64,000 nt of DNA, from positions 124,001 to 188,000 of the forward strand of contig NZ_JABZEO010000008.1 of NCBI RefSeq assembly GCF_013385175.1, given 5' to 3'. A model generated the notes under the pieces. That model saw only the letters and a list, made by a program, of their open reading frames with translations. It did not search any database and was not told the DNA's origin. The DNA comes from Allochromatium humboldtianum (GTDB taxonomy: Bacteria > Pseudomonadota > Gammaproteobacteria > Chromatiales > Chromatiaceae). The position numbers and the translations under genes are program-made. Shown here one piece after another: positions 45,350 to 54,133 of the stretch; the stretch's first letter is position 1, and every line of letters begins with the position of its first letter.

Positions 45350-45645
45350 CTGCGGGATAACATCCGTAAAGCACAGTTTATCCCGCAGCGTTTTGCCGAT
45401 GCGGAGATCCATCCAGCTCTAGCGTCCCACTTCGATTCATCCTTGAACACCACCAGAATCGCGGAGAATCATCAGCCATATTTTCACCGCCGGCTGCGGT
45501 TCTATCTGGACTTTCGCCGGAAGTACCAACAGGATTCCCCCATCGTTTAAGCTGCACCGCCTTCGATGCAACGCTCCGGGACACAAGACAAAAACCGTGG
45601 AAGCGACAGCAAGCTCAGCAGGCCGTCGCACTATATTGGACACTG
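45350..45645 (+). pseudogene. Frameshifted, truncated tyrosine recombinase (probable integron integrase remnant)
   Basis: In one frame, 45389-45547 encodes RFADAEIHPALASHFDSSL and PYFHRRLRFYLDFRRKYQQ, then stops. Shifting by one base after the C-run at 45537-45541, the next frame continues AFDATLRDTRQKPWKRQQAQ and QAVALYWTLL up to recB. The joined peptide resembles the N-terminal SAM-like DNA-binding domain of integron-type/XerC-type recombinases (pattern RFYLDFCxKY...LPAFxxKLRxK...QAxxAVxLY). The catalytic domain is gone; recB begins 11 bases later. No valid start codon is seen. It points away from the cassettes, as intI does in integrons. This accounts for most of the 409-base gap between the first cassette and recB. 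Confidence 0.65.
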
Positions 45646-45655
45646 TTGACGACCG

Positions 45656-48600
45656 ATGAATACCACCATCCAGCGACTGAACCCGCTCGAAGTCCCCCTA
45701 CACGGCTCGCGTCTGATCGAGGCCAGCGCCGGCACCGGCAAGACCTTCACCCTGGCCATGCTCTATCTGCGCCTGATCCTGGGACATGGCGGCGAGACGG
45801 CCTTCCCGCGTCAGCTCATGCCGCCCGAGATCCTGGTCGTGACCTTCACCAACGCCGCCACCGACGAGCTGCGCGACCGCATCCGGCGCCGGCTGGTGGA
45901 GGCGGCGGAGATCTTTCGCGATCCGCTGTCGCCTGATGCGGGCGACCCCCTGTTGCTTGAACTGCGTGACCAGATAGCCCCTGACAATCGAGCGCACTCC
46001 GCCCGCCGCTTGGAACTGGCCGCCGAATGGATGGACGAGGCGGCCATCTCCACCATCCATGCCTGGTGCTACCGGATGCTGCGCGAACACGCCTTCGACA
46101 GCGCCAACGCCTTCGAGCAGACGCTGGAGAACGACGACGCCGAACGTCTGCAACACGCCGCCGAGGACTACTGGCGCACCTTCCTGCTCGGACTTCCCGC
46201 CGAGCGTCTGGAACCCGTACTGGAACAGTGGTCGCAGCCATCGGATCTGGCCAAGGCGGTCCGAGGTCTGCTGTCCCTGGCCGAGTATCTGCCTCCGGTC
46301 GCCGACCCGCCGGACGAGATCGTCGGACGCTGTCTGGAGACCCGCCGACACACGATCGCCACGCTCAAGACCGACTGGCGCACACAGGATCATATCGCCG
46401 CCCTGGATCGACTCTTCGGGCAGGCGGTCAAGAACAAGGCCTTCAAGCAACCCTCGCTCAACAAGAACCACCGCGCCAAGGTGCTGGATGGATTGCGGGT
46501 CTGGCTGGAGACGCCGGATCAGACCGAACCCGACATCTTCGGCGGCCAGTCCTGGCAACGGATGTCATCGCTGGCCATCGCCGAAATCTGGAACGATCCC
46601 GCCAAGGCCCCGGTCGACGATCCAGCCTGCCGCGCGCTGGCCGATCTATATGAAACACTCACCACCCTGCCCGATCCCACCGAGGATCTGCTGACCCACG
46701 CCGTCCACTGGCTCAAAAGCCACGTCGAGCGCGAGAAGCGCCAAAGCGCGATCATGACCCAGAACGACCTGCTGATCCGGCTCGATCAGGCGCTCCAGGG
46801 CGAGGGTCGCGAACGCCTCGCCGCCGCCATTCGCCGACAGTTCCCGGTCGCCCTGGTCGACGAGTTCCAGGACACCGACCCGCTCCAGTACCGCATCTTT
46901 TCGTCCATCTACGACATTCAGGCCAATCACGCCGCGACCGGCTTCTTCATGATCGGCGACCCCAAGCAGGCGATCTATGCCTTCCGTGGCGCCGACATCC
47001 ACACCTATCTGATCGCGCGCGCCGCCACCCAGGGCCGTCACTACACGCTGGATGTCAACTATCGCTCCTCGACCGGCCTGATCACGGCGGTCAACGCCCT
47101 CTTCGAGCATGGCGAGCGCACCGCCACGCACGGCGCCTTCCTGTTTCGCGAACCGAACGGTCAGGGCAACCCGGTTCCCTTCCATCCCGCGCGACCGCGC
47201 GATCAGGCCGAGCGCACCCTGACCATCGACGGCCGGGCCTGTCCGCCGCTCCAGGGCTGGGTCATCCCACCCGGCCCCAACGGCAAGCTGAACAAGGAGG
47301 CCTATCGCGAGCGCACCGCCGAGGCCGCCGCCCGCGCCATCGCCGATCTGCTCCGGCTCGGACAGGAGGGACGCGCCCTGCTGCCTGTGGGTCAGGACGG
47401 CGAACGTCCGCTCGAACCCAGCGATCTGGCGGTCCTGGTCAACAATCGCAACGAAGCCGACGCCATCCGCACCGAGCTGCGCCGGCTCGATGTGGCCAGC
47501 GTCTACCTCTCCGAGCGCGGCAACGTCTTCGACACCCCGATCGCACGCGATCTGGCGGTGCTGCTGCGCGCCATCGCGGACCCCTTCGACGACCGGCTGA
47601 TGCGTCAGGCGCTGGCCACCCGTCTGCTCGGCCAGGGCTTGACGGATCTGGACCGGCTCAATCGCGACGAACTCCATTGGGAGACCCAGGGCGAGCGGCT
47701 ACGCGACCTCAACGGACGCTGGCGTCGTCAGGGATTCCTGCCCATGCTCTACCGGCTGATCGGCGAGTTTCGGATCGCCGCCCGCCTGCTCGGAACCACG
47801 GACGGCGAGCGCGCCATGACCGATCTCCTGCATCTGGGCGAACTGCTCCAGCGCGCGAGCGAGGAGGTCGACGGCGAACAGGCGCTGGTGCGTTTTCTCG
47901 AAGAAGCGATCGCCGACAGTGACGCAGCCACCGGCGAGACATCCGAGGCGCGCCAGCTACGGCTCGAAAGCGATGCGCGTCTGGTGCGTGTCGTCACCAT
48001 CCACAAATCCAAGGGACTCGAATATCCGCTGGTGTTCCTACCCTTCATCGCCGACTGCCGGCGCACCCAGTCCAAGGATCGACCGCTCAAGACCCATGAC
48101 GCCGCGCATCGGCTCCAGGTGCATCTGGGCGGAGACGACGCGCTCGTCGCCCAGGCCGACCGCGAGCGTCTGGGCGAGGATCTGCGCAAACTCTACGTGG
48201 GGCTGACGCGCGCGCGTCACGCCAACTGGCTGGGGCTGGGGGCGATCTCGGATCTCGAACACTCGGCGCTCGGCTATCTGCTCGGACTCGACGGCCAGGC
48301 GGTCGAATGGTCCGGGGACGATCAGCCTGAAACCGAGGGTTCGGGGAGCGAGGCCCATGCAACCGGCAACGGCGATCTGGCCGCCCGACTGCGCCGACTG
48401 TCCTGCGTGACCCTGATCGACCCGCCCGCCGCCGATCCTGCGCCCTATCAGGCCGAGGCGGAGGTCGAACTCGAAGCCGCCCGCCCCGCGCCCGACTGGC
48501 GCCCGCGTGCCTGGTGGATCAGCAGTTACTCGGCGTTGAGCCGGGGCGCGCAGTTGGCCGAGAGCGATGGAATCGAGGACGGGGCATCCGCGACCTCCCA

Positions 48601-49492
48601 GCCCGTGTCACCCGTCGATTCGGTCGAAACGGCGAGCGATGAGACCGCACGCGAGGAGTCGAGCGCCGGCGAATCCCAGGAGATCCAGTCTCCCCCAGGC
48701 ACCTTGCACGCCTTCCCGCGCGGCGGACGCTATGGCACCCTCCTGCATGGGCTGCTGGAATGGGCGGCGACTCAGCGCGCACCGAAGCGAACCGATCACC
48801 CCGACGCGGGCCGACACGGCTTCGCCGCCGCGCTCGCCAGAGCCGACGCACGGCGCCGGATGCTCGAACAACGCTGCACACCGCGCCGACTGGGCGACTG
48901 GGTCGAACCGCTCGACGCCTGGCTGACCGAATTGCTCGACCGCACCTGGCGCCTCGACGCCTTCGCCCTGTCCGACGGCACGGTTCCACAGCTACGACTC
49001 GCCGACCTCGATCCCAGCCGCTATCAGGTCGAACTGGAGTTCTGGATCGAGAGCCGCGCCGTCGATCTGCGCCGACTCGATCAACTCGTCACTCAGCACA
49101 CGCTCGCCGGTCTCGAACGCCCCCAACTCAACACGACCTACCTGAACGGGATGCTCAAGGGCTTCATCGATCTGGTGTTCGAGCACCAGGGGCGCTATTA
49201 CATCCTGGACTGGAAATCCAACCAGCTCGGCCCGGACGACAGCGCCTACACCCCGGAGGCGATGCGCGCGGCCATCGCCGAGCGGCGCTACGATCTGCAA
49301 TACGTCCTCTACCTGCTCGCCCTGCACCGTCAGCTCAAGGCGCGTCTGCCGGACTACGACTACGACCGCCATCTCGGCGGGGCGATCTATGTCTTTCTGC
49401 GCGGCGGCCAAGCGGCGAGCCAGGGGCTGTTCATGGACCGTCCGCCCCGAGATTTGATCGAAGCGCTCGACCGGCTCTTTGCTGAGGCGTGA
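45656..49492 (+). CDS. recB: Exodeoxyribonuclease V beta subunit RecB
   Basis: 1278-residue helicase-nuclease of RecBCD. Walker A in LIEASAGTGKTFTLAMLY, UvrD-type motifs VVTFTNAATDELRDRI, LVDEFQDTDPLQYRIF, IGDPKQAIYAFRGADI and VVTIHKSKGLEYPLVF, and the C-terminal nuclease core (GFIDLVFEHQGRYYILDWKSN) with Asp and Asp-x-Lys. The ATG at 45656 has no clear Shine-Dalgarno site, and its upstream region is recombinase remnant rather than recC. It must be expressed from within the island or by long read-through. Confidence 0.96.
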   Translation: MNTTIQRLNPLEVPLHGSRLIEASAGTGKTFTLAMLYLRLILGHGGETAFPRQLMPPEILVVTFTNAATDELRDRIRRRLVEAAEIFRDPLSPDAGDPLLLELRDQIAPDNRAHSARRLELAAEWMDEAAISTIHAWCYRMLREHAFDSANAFEQTLENDDAERLQHAAEDYWRTFLLGLPAERLEPVLEQWSQPSDLAKAVRGLLSLAEYLPPVADPPDEIVGRCLETRRHTIATLKTDWRTQDHIAALDRLFGQAVKNKAFKQPSLNKNHRAKVLDGLRVWLETPDQTEPDIFGGQSWQRMSSLAIAEIWNDPAKAPVDDPACRALADLYETLTTLPDPTEDLLTHAVHWLKSHVEREKRQSAIMTQNDLLIRLDQALQGEGRERLAAAIRRQFPVALVDEFQDTDPLQYRIFSSIYDIQANHAATGFFMIGDPKQAIYAFRGADIHTYLIARAATQGRHYTLDVNYRSSTGLITAVNALFEHGERTATHGAFLFREPNGQGNPVPFHPARPRDQAERTLTIDGRACPPLQGWVIPPGPNGKLNKEAYRERTAEAAARAIADLLRLGQEGRALLPVGQDGERPLEPSDLAVLVNNRNEADAIRTELRRLDVASVYLSERGNVFDTPIARDLAVLLRAIADPFDDRLMRQALATRLLGQGLTDLDRLNRDELHWETQGERLRDLNGRWRRQGFLPMLYRLIGEFRIAARLLGTTDGERAMTDLLHLGELLQRASEEVDGEQALVRFLEEAIADSDAATGETSEARQLRLESDARLVRVVTIHKSKGLEYPLVFLPFIADCRRTQSKDRPLKTHDAAHRLQVHLGGDDALVAQADRERLGEDLRKLYVGLTRARHANWLGLGAISDLEHSALGYLLGLDGQAVEWSGDDQPETEGSGSEAHATGNGDLAARLRRLSCVTLIDPPAADPAPYQAEAEVELEAARPAPDWRPRAWWISSYSALSRGAQLAESDGIEDGASATSQPVSPVDSVETASDETAREESSAGESQEIQSPPGTLHAFPRGGRYGTLLHGLLEWAATQRAPKRTDHPDAGRHGFAAALARADARRRMLEQRCTPRRLGDWVEPLDAWLTELLDRTWRLDAFALSDGTVPQLRLADLDPSRYQVELEFWIESRAVDLRRLDQLVTQHTLAGLERPQLNTTYLNGMLKGFIDLVFEHQGRYYILDWKSNQLGPDDSAYTPEAMRAAIAERRYDLQYVLYLLALHRQLKARLPDYDYDRHLGGAIYVFLRGGQAASQGLFMDRPPRDLIEALDRLFAEA

Positions 49493-49494
49493 CC

Positions 49495-51675
49495 ATGGAC
49501 AAGACGATGGATACCGACACCCTGCTGTCACGACTGAATGCCTGGACTGAGGCCGGCGCCCTGCGCCCGCTGGATCTGGCCCTGACGCGCTTCATCGAGA
49601 AACAGACGCCCGAGAGCGATCCGGCGGTGCTGCTGGCCGTCGCCCTGACCAGCGAGCGCAACGGGCATGGTCATGTCTGTCTGGATCTGACCGGTGCCCT
49701 GGAGCATCCGCACGCCCTGCTCGCGCACCGCAGCGATTGGCTGACGCCGCCACCCGGTCCAAGCTCCGAGCTGGCCGAACAGCTTGCGACCCTGACGCTG
49801 AATGACTGGATCGCGCGTCTGGCGCACAGCGGCGCTATTGAGGATCGGCTCGGCATTGGATCGAGTCCCGACCCGGACACGACGCCCGTGACGTCCGCAA
49901 GGCAGGAGATCGCCGCGACGCCGGAGTCCGAACAAGCCCCGCTGATCCTCGCCGGCACGCCCGAACGTCCGTTGCTCTATCTGCGCCGTTACTGGACCTA
50001 TGAGCAGCGCATCCGCGCGGGCATCGAGGCGCGTCTGAGCCGACCGCTCACCCTGCCCGAGGATGCCACGCGCACCCTGCTCGACCGGCTCTTCGCCGAG
50101 CAGGACGCCGACACGCCGCCCTGGCAGCGGATCGCCTGTGCGCTGGCCGCGCGCCGTGCCTTTGCCATCGTCACCGGCGGTCCGGGCACCGGCAAGACCA
50201 CTACGGTCGTGCGTCTGCTCGCCCTGCTGCAAGGACTGGCGCTGGAGGCTGGCGGACCGCCGCTGCGCATCCGTCTGGCCGCCCCGACCGGCAAGGCCGC
50301 CGCACGACTCAACGAATCCATCGCCGGTCAGGTCGCCAGTCTGCCCTTCGACCGATTCCCCGGCGGCGAGGACGCGCTACGCCCGGCGATCCCGACCCAG
50401 GCCACCACCCTGCATCGCCTGCTCGGCACCCGGCCCGACAGCCGCCACTTCCGCTATCACGCCGGTCAGCCGCTACCGGCCGACATCGTCGTCGTCGACG
50501 AAGCCTCGATGATCGACGTGGAGTTGATGGCGGCGCTGCTGGAGGCGCTACGTCCGGACGCACGCCTGATCATGCTCGGCGACAAGGACCAGTTGGCCTC
50601 GGTCGAGGCCGGCGCGGTGCTGGGGGATTTGTGTCGACACGCGCGCGAGGCCCATTACACCCCGCAGACACGCGAGTGGCTGGAGCGCGTGACCGGCGCG
50701 CGGCTTCCCGAGGATCTGATCGACCCGGCCGGCCGACCGCTGGATCAGGCCATCGTCATGCTGCGTCACAGCTACCGTTTCCGCGCCGAGGGCGGCATCG
50801 GCGCCCTGGCCGAACTGGTCAATACGGGGGTACTGGATGGTCAGCCGGTGCGCGATCCACTGACGGCGCTCGATACGCTCTTCGCCCGTCAGTCCGATCC
50901 GGCCACCCGCACCGATCCGGGTCTCGGCCACATCCGGCGGATTCGTCTGACCGGCGAACAGGACACCCAGCTCGACCAACTGGTGCGCGCCGGCTATTGG
51001 CGCGGTCCGGATCACTCGGGCTATCTCGCGGTGCTGCACGCACAGCGCCCTTCGGACGATGCGGCTCCCGAAGCCTTCGACGCCTGGGCGCGCGCCGTGC
51101 TCAAGACACAGGCGGGATTTCAGCTGCTCACCCCACTGCGTCAGGGACCGTGGGGCGTCGAAGGTCTGAACCGGCGCATCCAGCACCTGTTGAGCCAGGG
51201 CGCGAAGGCCCCCATCGCCGGCGCCGACGAGCGTCAGTGGTTCGAGGGACGTCCGGTACTCATCACCCGCAACGACTATGGTCTGGGTCTGATGAACGGC
51301 GATATCGGTCTCACCCTGCGCGTGCCGTCCCGACGCGGCGAGGGTGGCGGCGCGTCCATGGTGCTGCGCGTGGCCTTTCCGGCCGGCGACGGCACGGGCG
51401 CCATTCGCTGGATCCTGCCGAGCCGCCTGCAAGCGGTCGAGACCGTGTTCGCCATGACGGTGCACAAGTCGCAGGGATCGGAGTTCACTCATACCGCGCT
51501 CGTGCTGCCGGATGTCTCCAACCCGGTGCTGACGCGCGAGCTGATCTATACCGGCATCACGCGCTCCAAGTCGGTCTTCACCCTGCTCCACAGCCGTGAT
51601 TCCGTGGTGCGCGAGGCGCTCGGGCGGCGGGTGGAGCGTGTCAGCGGGCTGTCGATGGCGCTGGACCGGGACTGA
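49495..51675 (+). CDS. recD: Exodeoxyribonuclease V alpha subunit RecD
   Basis: About 726 residues, the fast 5'-3' helicase of RecBCD. Walker A in FAIVTGGPGTGKTTTVVRLL, AAPTGKAAARLNESI, the Walker B DEASMIDVELM, LGDKDQLASVEAGAVLGDL and motif VHKSQGSEF near the C-terminus. GAGG seven bases upstream supports ATG 49495; a GTG at 49489 overlapping the recB stop is an alternative. Follows recB by two bases. Confidence 0.95.
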   Translation: MDKTMDTDTLLSRLNAWTEAGALRPLDLALTRFIEKQTPESDPAVLLAVALTSERNGHGHVCLDLTGALEHPHALLAHRSDWLTPPPGPSSELAEQLATLTLNDWIARLAHSGAIEDRLGIGSSPDPDTTPVTSARQEIAATPESEQAPLILAGTPERPLLYLRRYWTYEQRIRAGIEARLSRPLTLPEDATRTLLDRLFAEQDADTPPWQRIACALAARRAFAIVTGGPGTGKTTTVVRLLALLQGLALEAGGPPLRIRLAAPTGKAAARLNESIAGQVASLPFDRFPGGEDALRPAIPTQATTLHRLLGTRPDSRHFRYHAGQPLPADIVVVDEASMIDVELMAALLEALRPDARLIMLGDKDQLASVEAGAVLGDLCRHAREAHYTPQTREWLERVTGARLPEDLIDPAGRPLDQAIVMLRHSYRFRAEGGIGALAELVNTGVLDGQPVRDPLTALDTLFARQSDPATRTDPGLGHIRRIRLTGEQDTQLDQLVRAGYWRGPDHSGYLAVLHAQRPSDDAAPEAFDAWARAVLKTQAGFQLLTPLRQGPWGVEGLNRRIQHLLSQGAKAPIAGADERQWFEGRPVLITRNDYGLGLMNGDIGLTLRVPSRRGEGGGASMVLRVAFPAGDGTGAIRWILPSRLQAVETVFAMTVHKSQGSEFTHTALVLPDVSNPVLTRELIYTGITRSKSVFTLLHSRDSVVREALGRRVERVSGLSMALDRD

Positions 51676-51792
51676 AGGCCGAACCGTTACAACCCTGAAA
51701 GATCCATGGTTTCTGCCGATTCGTATGCGATCATTGGCGCCTTAGACGCTTCAAGCGCGTTCCCATCCACCCAACAACAGGATCGACACCTC

Positions 51793-52350
51793 ATGTCACG
51801 CCCGCACCCCCAGCATTACGACCTCATCTCCCAGCTCTTCCACTGGCTCGTGGTGGCGCTGATGATCGGACTCATCGGCACCTTCTACCTCCATGACCTC
51901 ACGCCCGAATCCTCGGAGCTGCATCTGTCGTCCATCAAGCTGCACATCTCGCTCGGTCTGCTGATCTTCGTCGTCGTGATCGCCCGTATCGGTTGGTCGC
52001 GGATGGTCGGCGCACCCGAGCCGGTCTCCAGCTCGCGTCTGATGCAGCTCGCCGGCAAGGGCTTCCATGTCCTGCTCAATCTGGCGACCCTGCTGATCCC
52101 GATTTCGGGCTTCCTGCGGGTCGCCTCCAAGGGCCGGGACGCCGAGTTCTTCGGGCTGTTCCAGATTCCCTCGCCGATCGGAGAAGCGCCGGTCCTGAAC
52201 GACCTCATGCACATCCTCCATGGCACACCCATGGAGATCCTGCTCTATGTGCTCGTCGGTCTGCATGTGGCCGCCGCCCTCTGGCACCAGTACATCCTGC
52301 GCGACCACGCCCTGGAGCGCATGCTGCCCTGGGCGCGCCGCGCCGCCTGA
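51793..52350 (+). CDS. Cytochrome b561
   Basis: 185 residues with four transmembrane helices and histidines placed for two b-type hemes: ISQLFHWLVVALMIGLIG, KLHISLGLLIFVVVIARIGW, KGFHVLLNLATLLIPISG and LVGLHVAAALWHQYILRD. The family passes electrons between quinol and periplasmic acceptors such as superoxide. ATG 51793 is chosen because homology begins at SRPHPQHYDLIS; upstream residues look non-coding. Convergent with the next gene, 11 bases apart. Confidence 0.92.
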   Translation: MSRPHPQHYDLISQLFHWLVVALMIGLIGTFYLHDLTPESSELHLSSIKLHISLGLLIFVVVIARIGWSRMVGAPEPVSSSRLMQLAGKGFHVLLNLATLLIPISGFLRVASKGRDAEFFGLFQIPSPIGEAPVLNDLMHILHGTPMEILLYVLVGLHVAAALWHQYILRDHALERMLPWARRAA

Positions 52351-52361
52351 GCGGCGGTCGG

Positions 52362-53234
52362 CTAATCCTCCGTCCGACGCGGCGCGAGCGCTTCGTAGAG
52401 CGCCGAATAGTCCGCGTCGGCATAGCCCATGCCCTCGGCCTGGAGACAGCCGGACTCGATGGCTTCGATCAGTCGCGTATCGAGTCCCGCCTCATCGGCC
52501 ACGCGCCGGAAGAGTCCGACATCCTTACGCAAATGCTTGAGCGGGAAATTGGCCGCGCCATAGTCGTGGGCCAGATACTTGTCGAGTTTCTTGTCGAAGG
52601 TCTTGGCATGGAGCGCACTGGCGCCTAACAGCTCCATGAAAGTCTCGACCTCCAACCCCTCGCGGCGCACCAATCCCAGGCTCAGCGAGAAGGTCGCCGT
52701 CAGCCCCGCGATCAACTGGTTCATGGCCAGCTTGAGCGTCGCGCCCTGCCCGACCTCGCCGATCAGGCGCGGATCGCGGCTCAGGTCGCGAAACACGGGC
52801 AGGCAGCGTTCGTAGAGATCCGGATCGCCGCCGGCCATGAGGATGAGCGAACCCTCGCGCGCCTCGGGCAGACTGCCGAGCACCGGCGCTTCCAGATACT
52901 CGCCGCCCTGCGCCGCCACATGATCGGCGATCTCCCGGCTCTCACGCGGGGCGATGGTGCCCATCTGCACCAGGATGCGTCCGGCGAGCGCGTCGGCGTC
53001 GCCCTGCTCGAACAGGGTATCGAGGATGGCGCGCGCATCGCTCAGGAGCAGCAGCGTCATCTCGGCGGCATCGATCGCCTCCCAGGCGCTCGCCGCCAGG
53101 GTCAGACCGCGCTGACGCGCGGACTCAGCCCGCTCGGTACGGCGATTCCAGCCGATGACTTCATGCCCCTGGCGCTGGAGTCGCAGCGCGATCTCCGAAC
53201 CCAGAAGCCCCATGCCCAATACCGCGATCTTCAT
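52362..53234 (-). CDS. NAD(P)-dependent beta-hydroxyacid dehydrogenase
   Basis: 290 residues of the 3-hydroxyisobutyrate dehydrogenase family: [20 protein letters not shown] (dinucleotide loop), QMGTIAPRESREIA, EAPVLGSLPEAREGSLILMA and KLAMNQLIAGL with the catalytic lysine. The related glyoxylate/succinic semialdehyde reductases are possible; the substrate cannot be told. The ATG overlaps the aroE stop by one base, so it is translated with aroE. Confidence 0.88.
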   Translation of the reverse strand: MKIAVLGMGLLGSEIALRLQRQGHEVIGWNRRTERAESARQRGLTLAASAWEAIDAAEMTLLLLSDARAILDTLFEQGDADALAGRILVQMGTIAPRESREIADHVAAQGGEYLEAPVLGSLPEAREGSLILMAGGDPDLYERCLPVFRDLSRDPRLIGEVGQGATLKLAMNQLIAGLTATFSLSLGLVRREGLEVETFMELLGASALHAKTFDKKLDKYLAHDYGAANFPLKHLRKDVGLFRRVADEAGLDTRLIEAIESGCLQAEGMGYADADYSALYEALAPRRTED

Positions 53235-54061
53235 CAGTGCGACTCCGGTTGACGTAGCGATTCGATGACGGGCGCGGTATCCGGTCGCACACCGCGCCAC
53301 AGCCAAAAGGACTCGGCCGCCTGCTCGATCAGCATCCCCAGACCGTCGAGCACGCGCGCCGCGCCATGCTCGCGACCCCAGCGGCAGAACGGCGTGGGCC
53401 GGTCGCCGTAGAGCATGTCATAGGTCCAGCCGCCGGCGGCGAGACAGTCGTCCGGGATCGCCGGCACGGCGTCGGCCAGTCCAGCCGAGGTGGCGTTGAT
53501 GATGAGGTCGAAGCGCTCGCCCGCCAAGCCGTCGAATCCACAGCCTTCGACCGGACCAAGCTCCGAGCCGAGCCGCGCCAGCTCCAGCGCCTTGGACGCC
53601 GTGCGATTGGCGATGACCAGACGGGCCAGTCCGGTCCCGAGCAGCGGCTGGAGCACACCACGCGCCGCCCCGCCCGCGCCGAGCATCAGAACGCGCGCGT
53701 CGGTGAAGTCGAAGCCGTGGTTGTCGCTCAGATCGCGCACCAGCCCGACTCCATCGGTGTTGTCGCCCCGCAGCCGACCATCGTCGAGCCGGATCAGGGT
53801 GTTGACCGCGCCGGCGAGTTCGGCGCGCGCACTGCGCTCGTCGGCCAGCGCCCAGGCCTGTTCCTTGAACGGCACGGTGACGTTCAGCCCCAGTCCGCCG
53901 GACTCCAGGAAGCGGCGCACGTCGCCGGCGAAGTCGTCGAGTGCGCCGAGCAGGCGTCCGTATTCCAGATCCTGCCCGGTCTGACGCGCGAAGGCGGCAT
54001 GGATCGCGGGCGACTTGCTGTGGGCGATGGGGTGGCCGATAACGGCGTAATGGTCGGTCAT
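53234..54061 (-). CDS. aroE: Shikimate dehydrogenase
   Basis: 275 residues; reduces 3-dehydroshikimate to shikimate with NADPH. Motifs: [20 protein letters not shown], the catalytic lysine in [24 protein letters not shown], and [16 protein letters not shown]. Last but one of a minus-strand run starting at hemB; 72 bases separate it from the PYP-phytochrome gene. Start ATG 54061 is preferred over 54088. Confidence 0.94.
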   Translation of the reverse strand: MTDHYAVIGHPIAHSKSPAIHAAFARQTGQDLEYGRLLGALDDFAGDVRRFLESGGLGLNVTVPFKEQAWALADERSARAELAGAVNTLIRLDDGRLRGDNTDGVGLVRDLSDNHGFDFTDARVLMLGAGGAARGVLQPLLGTGLARLVIANRTASKALELARLGSELGPVEGCGFDGLAGERFDLIINATSAGLADAVPAIPDDCLAAGGWTYDMLYGDRPTPFCRWGREHGAARVLDGLGMLIEQAAESFWLWRGVRPDTAPVIESLRQPESH

Positions 54062-54133
54062 GGTCGGTGCAGGATCCTGATGTCGCATATGGAGTCTGGG
54101 CGTCTGTCGAGTCTAACGCAGACCGCGCCGGTT

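Noticed and set aside
45265-45453. A minus-strand 62-codon frame upstream of the first cassette gene
   Set aside because: It overlaps the better supported plus-strand recombinase remnant and has no ribosome-binding site or known motif.
40737-45655. A CRISPR array or defence island
   Set aside because: The palindromes are few, irregularly spaced and differ in the middle; they fit attC sites and not CRISPR repeats, and no cas genes are present.
40737-45655. A transposon or insertion sequence splitting recC and recB
   Set aside because: No transposase, terminal inverted repeats or target duplication seen; the only recombinase trace is a tyrosine-recombinase fragment.
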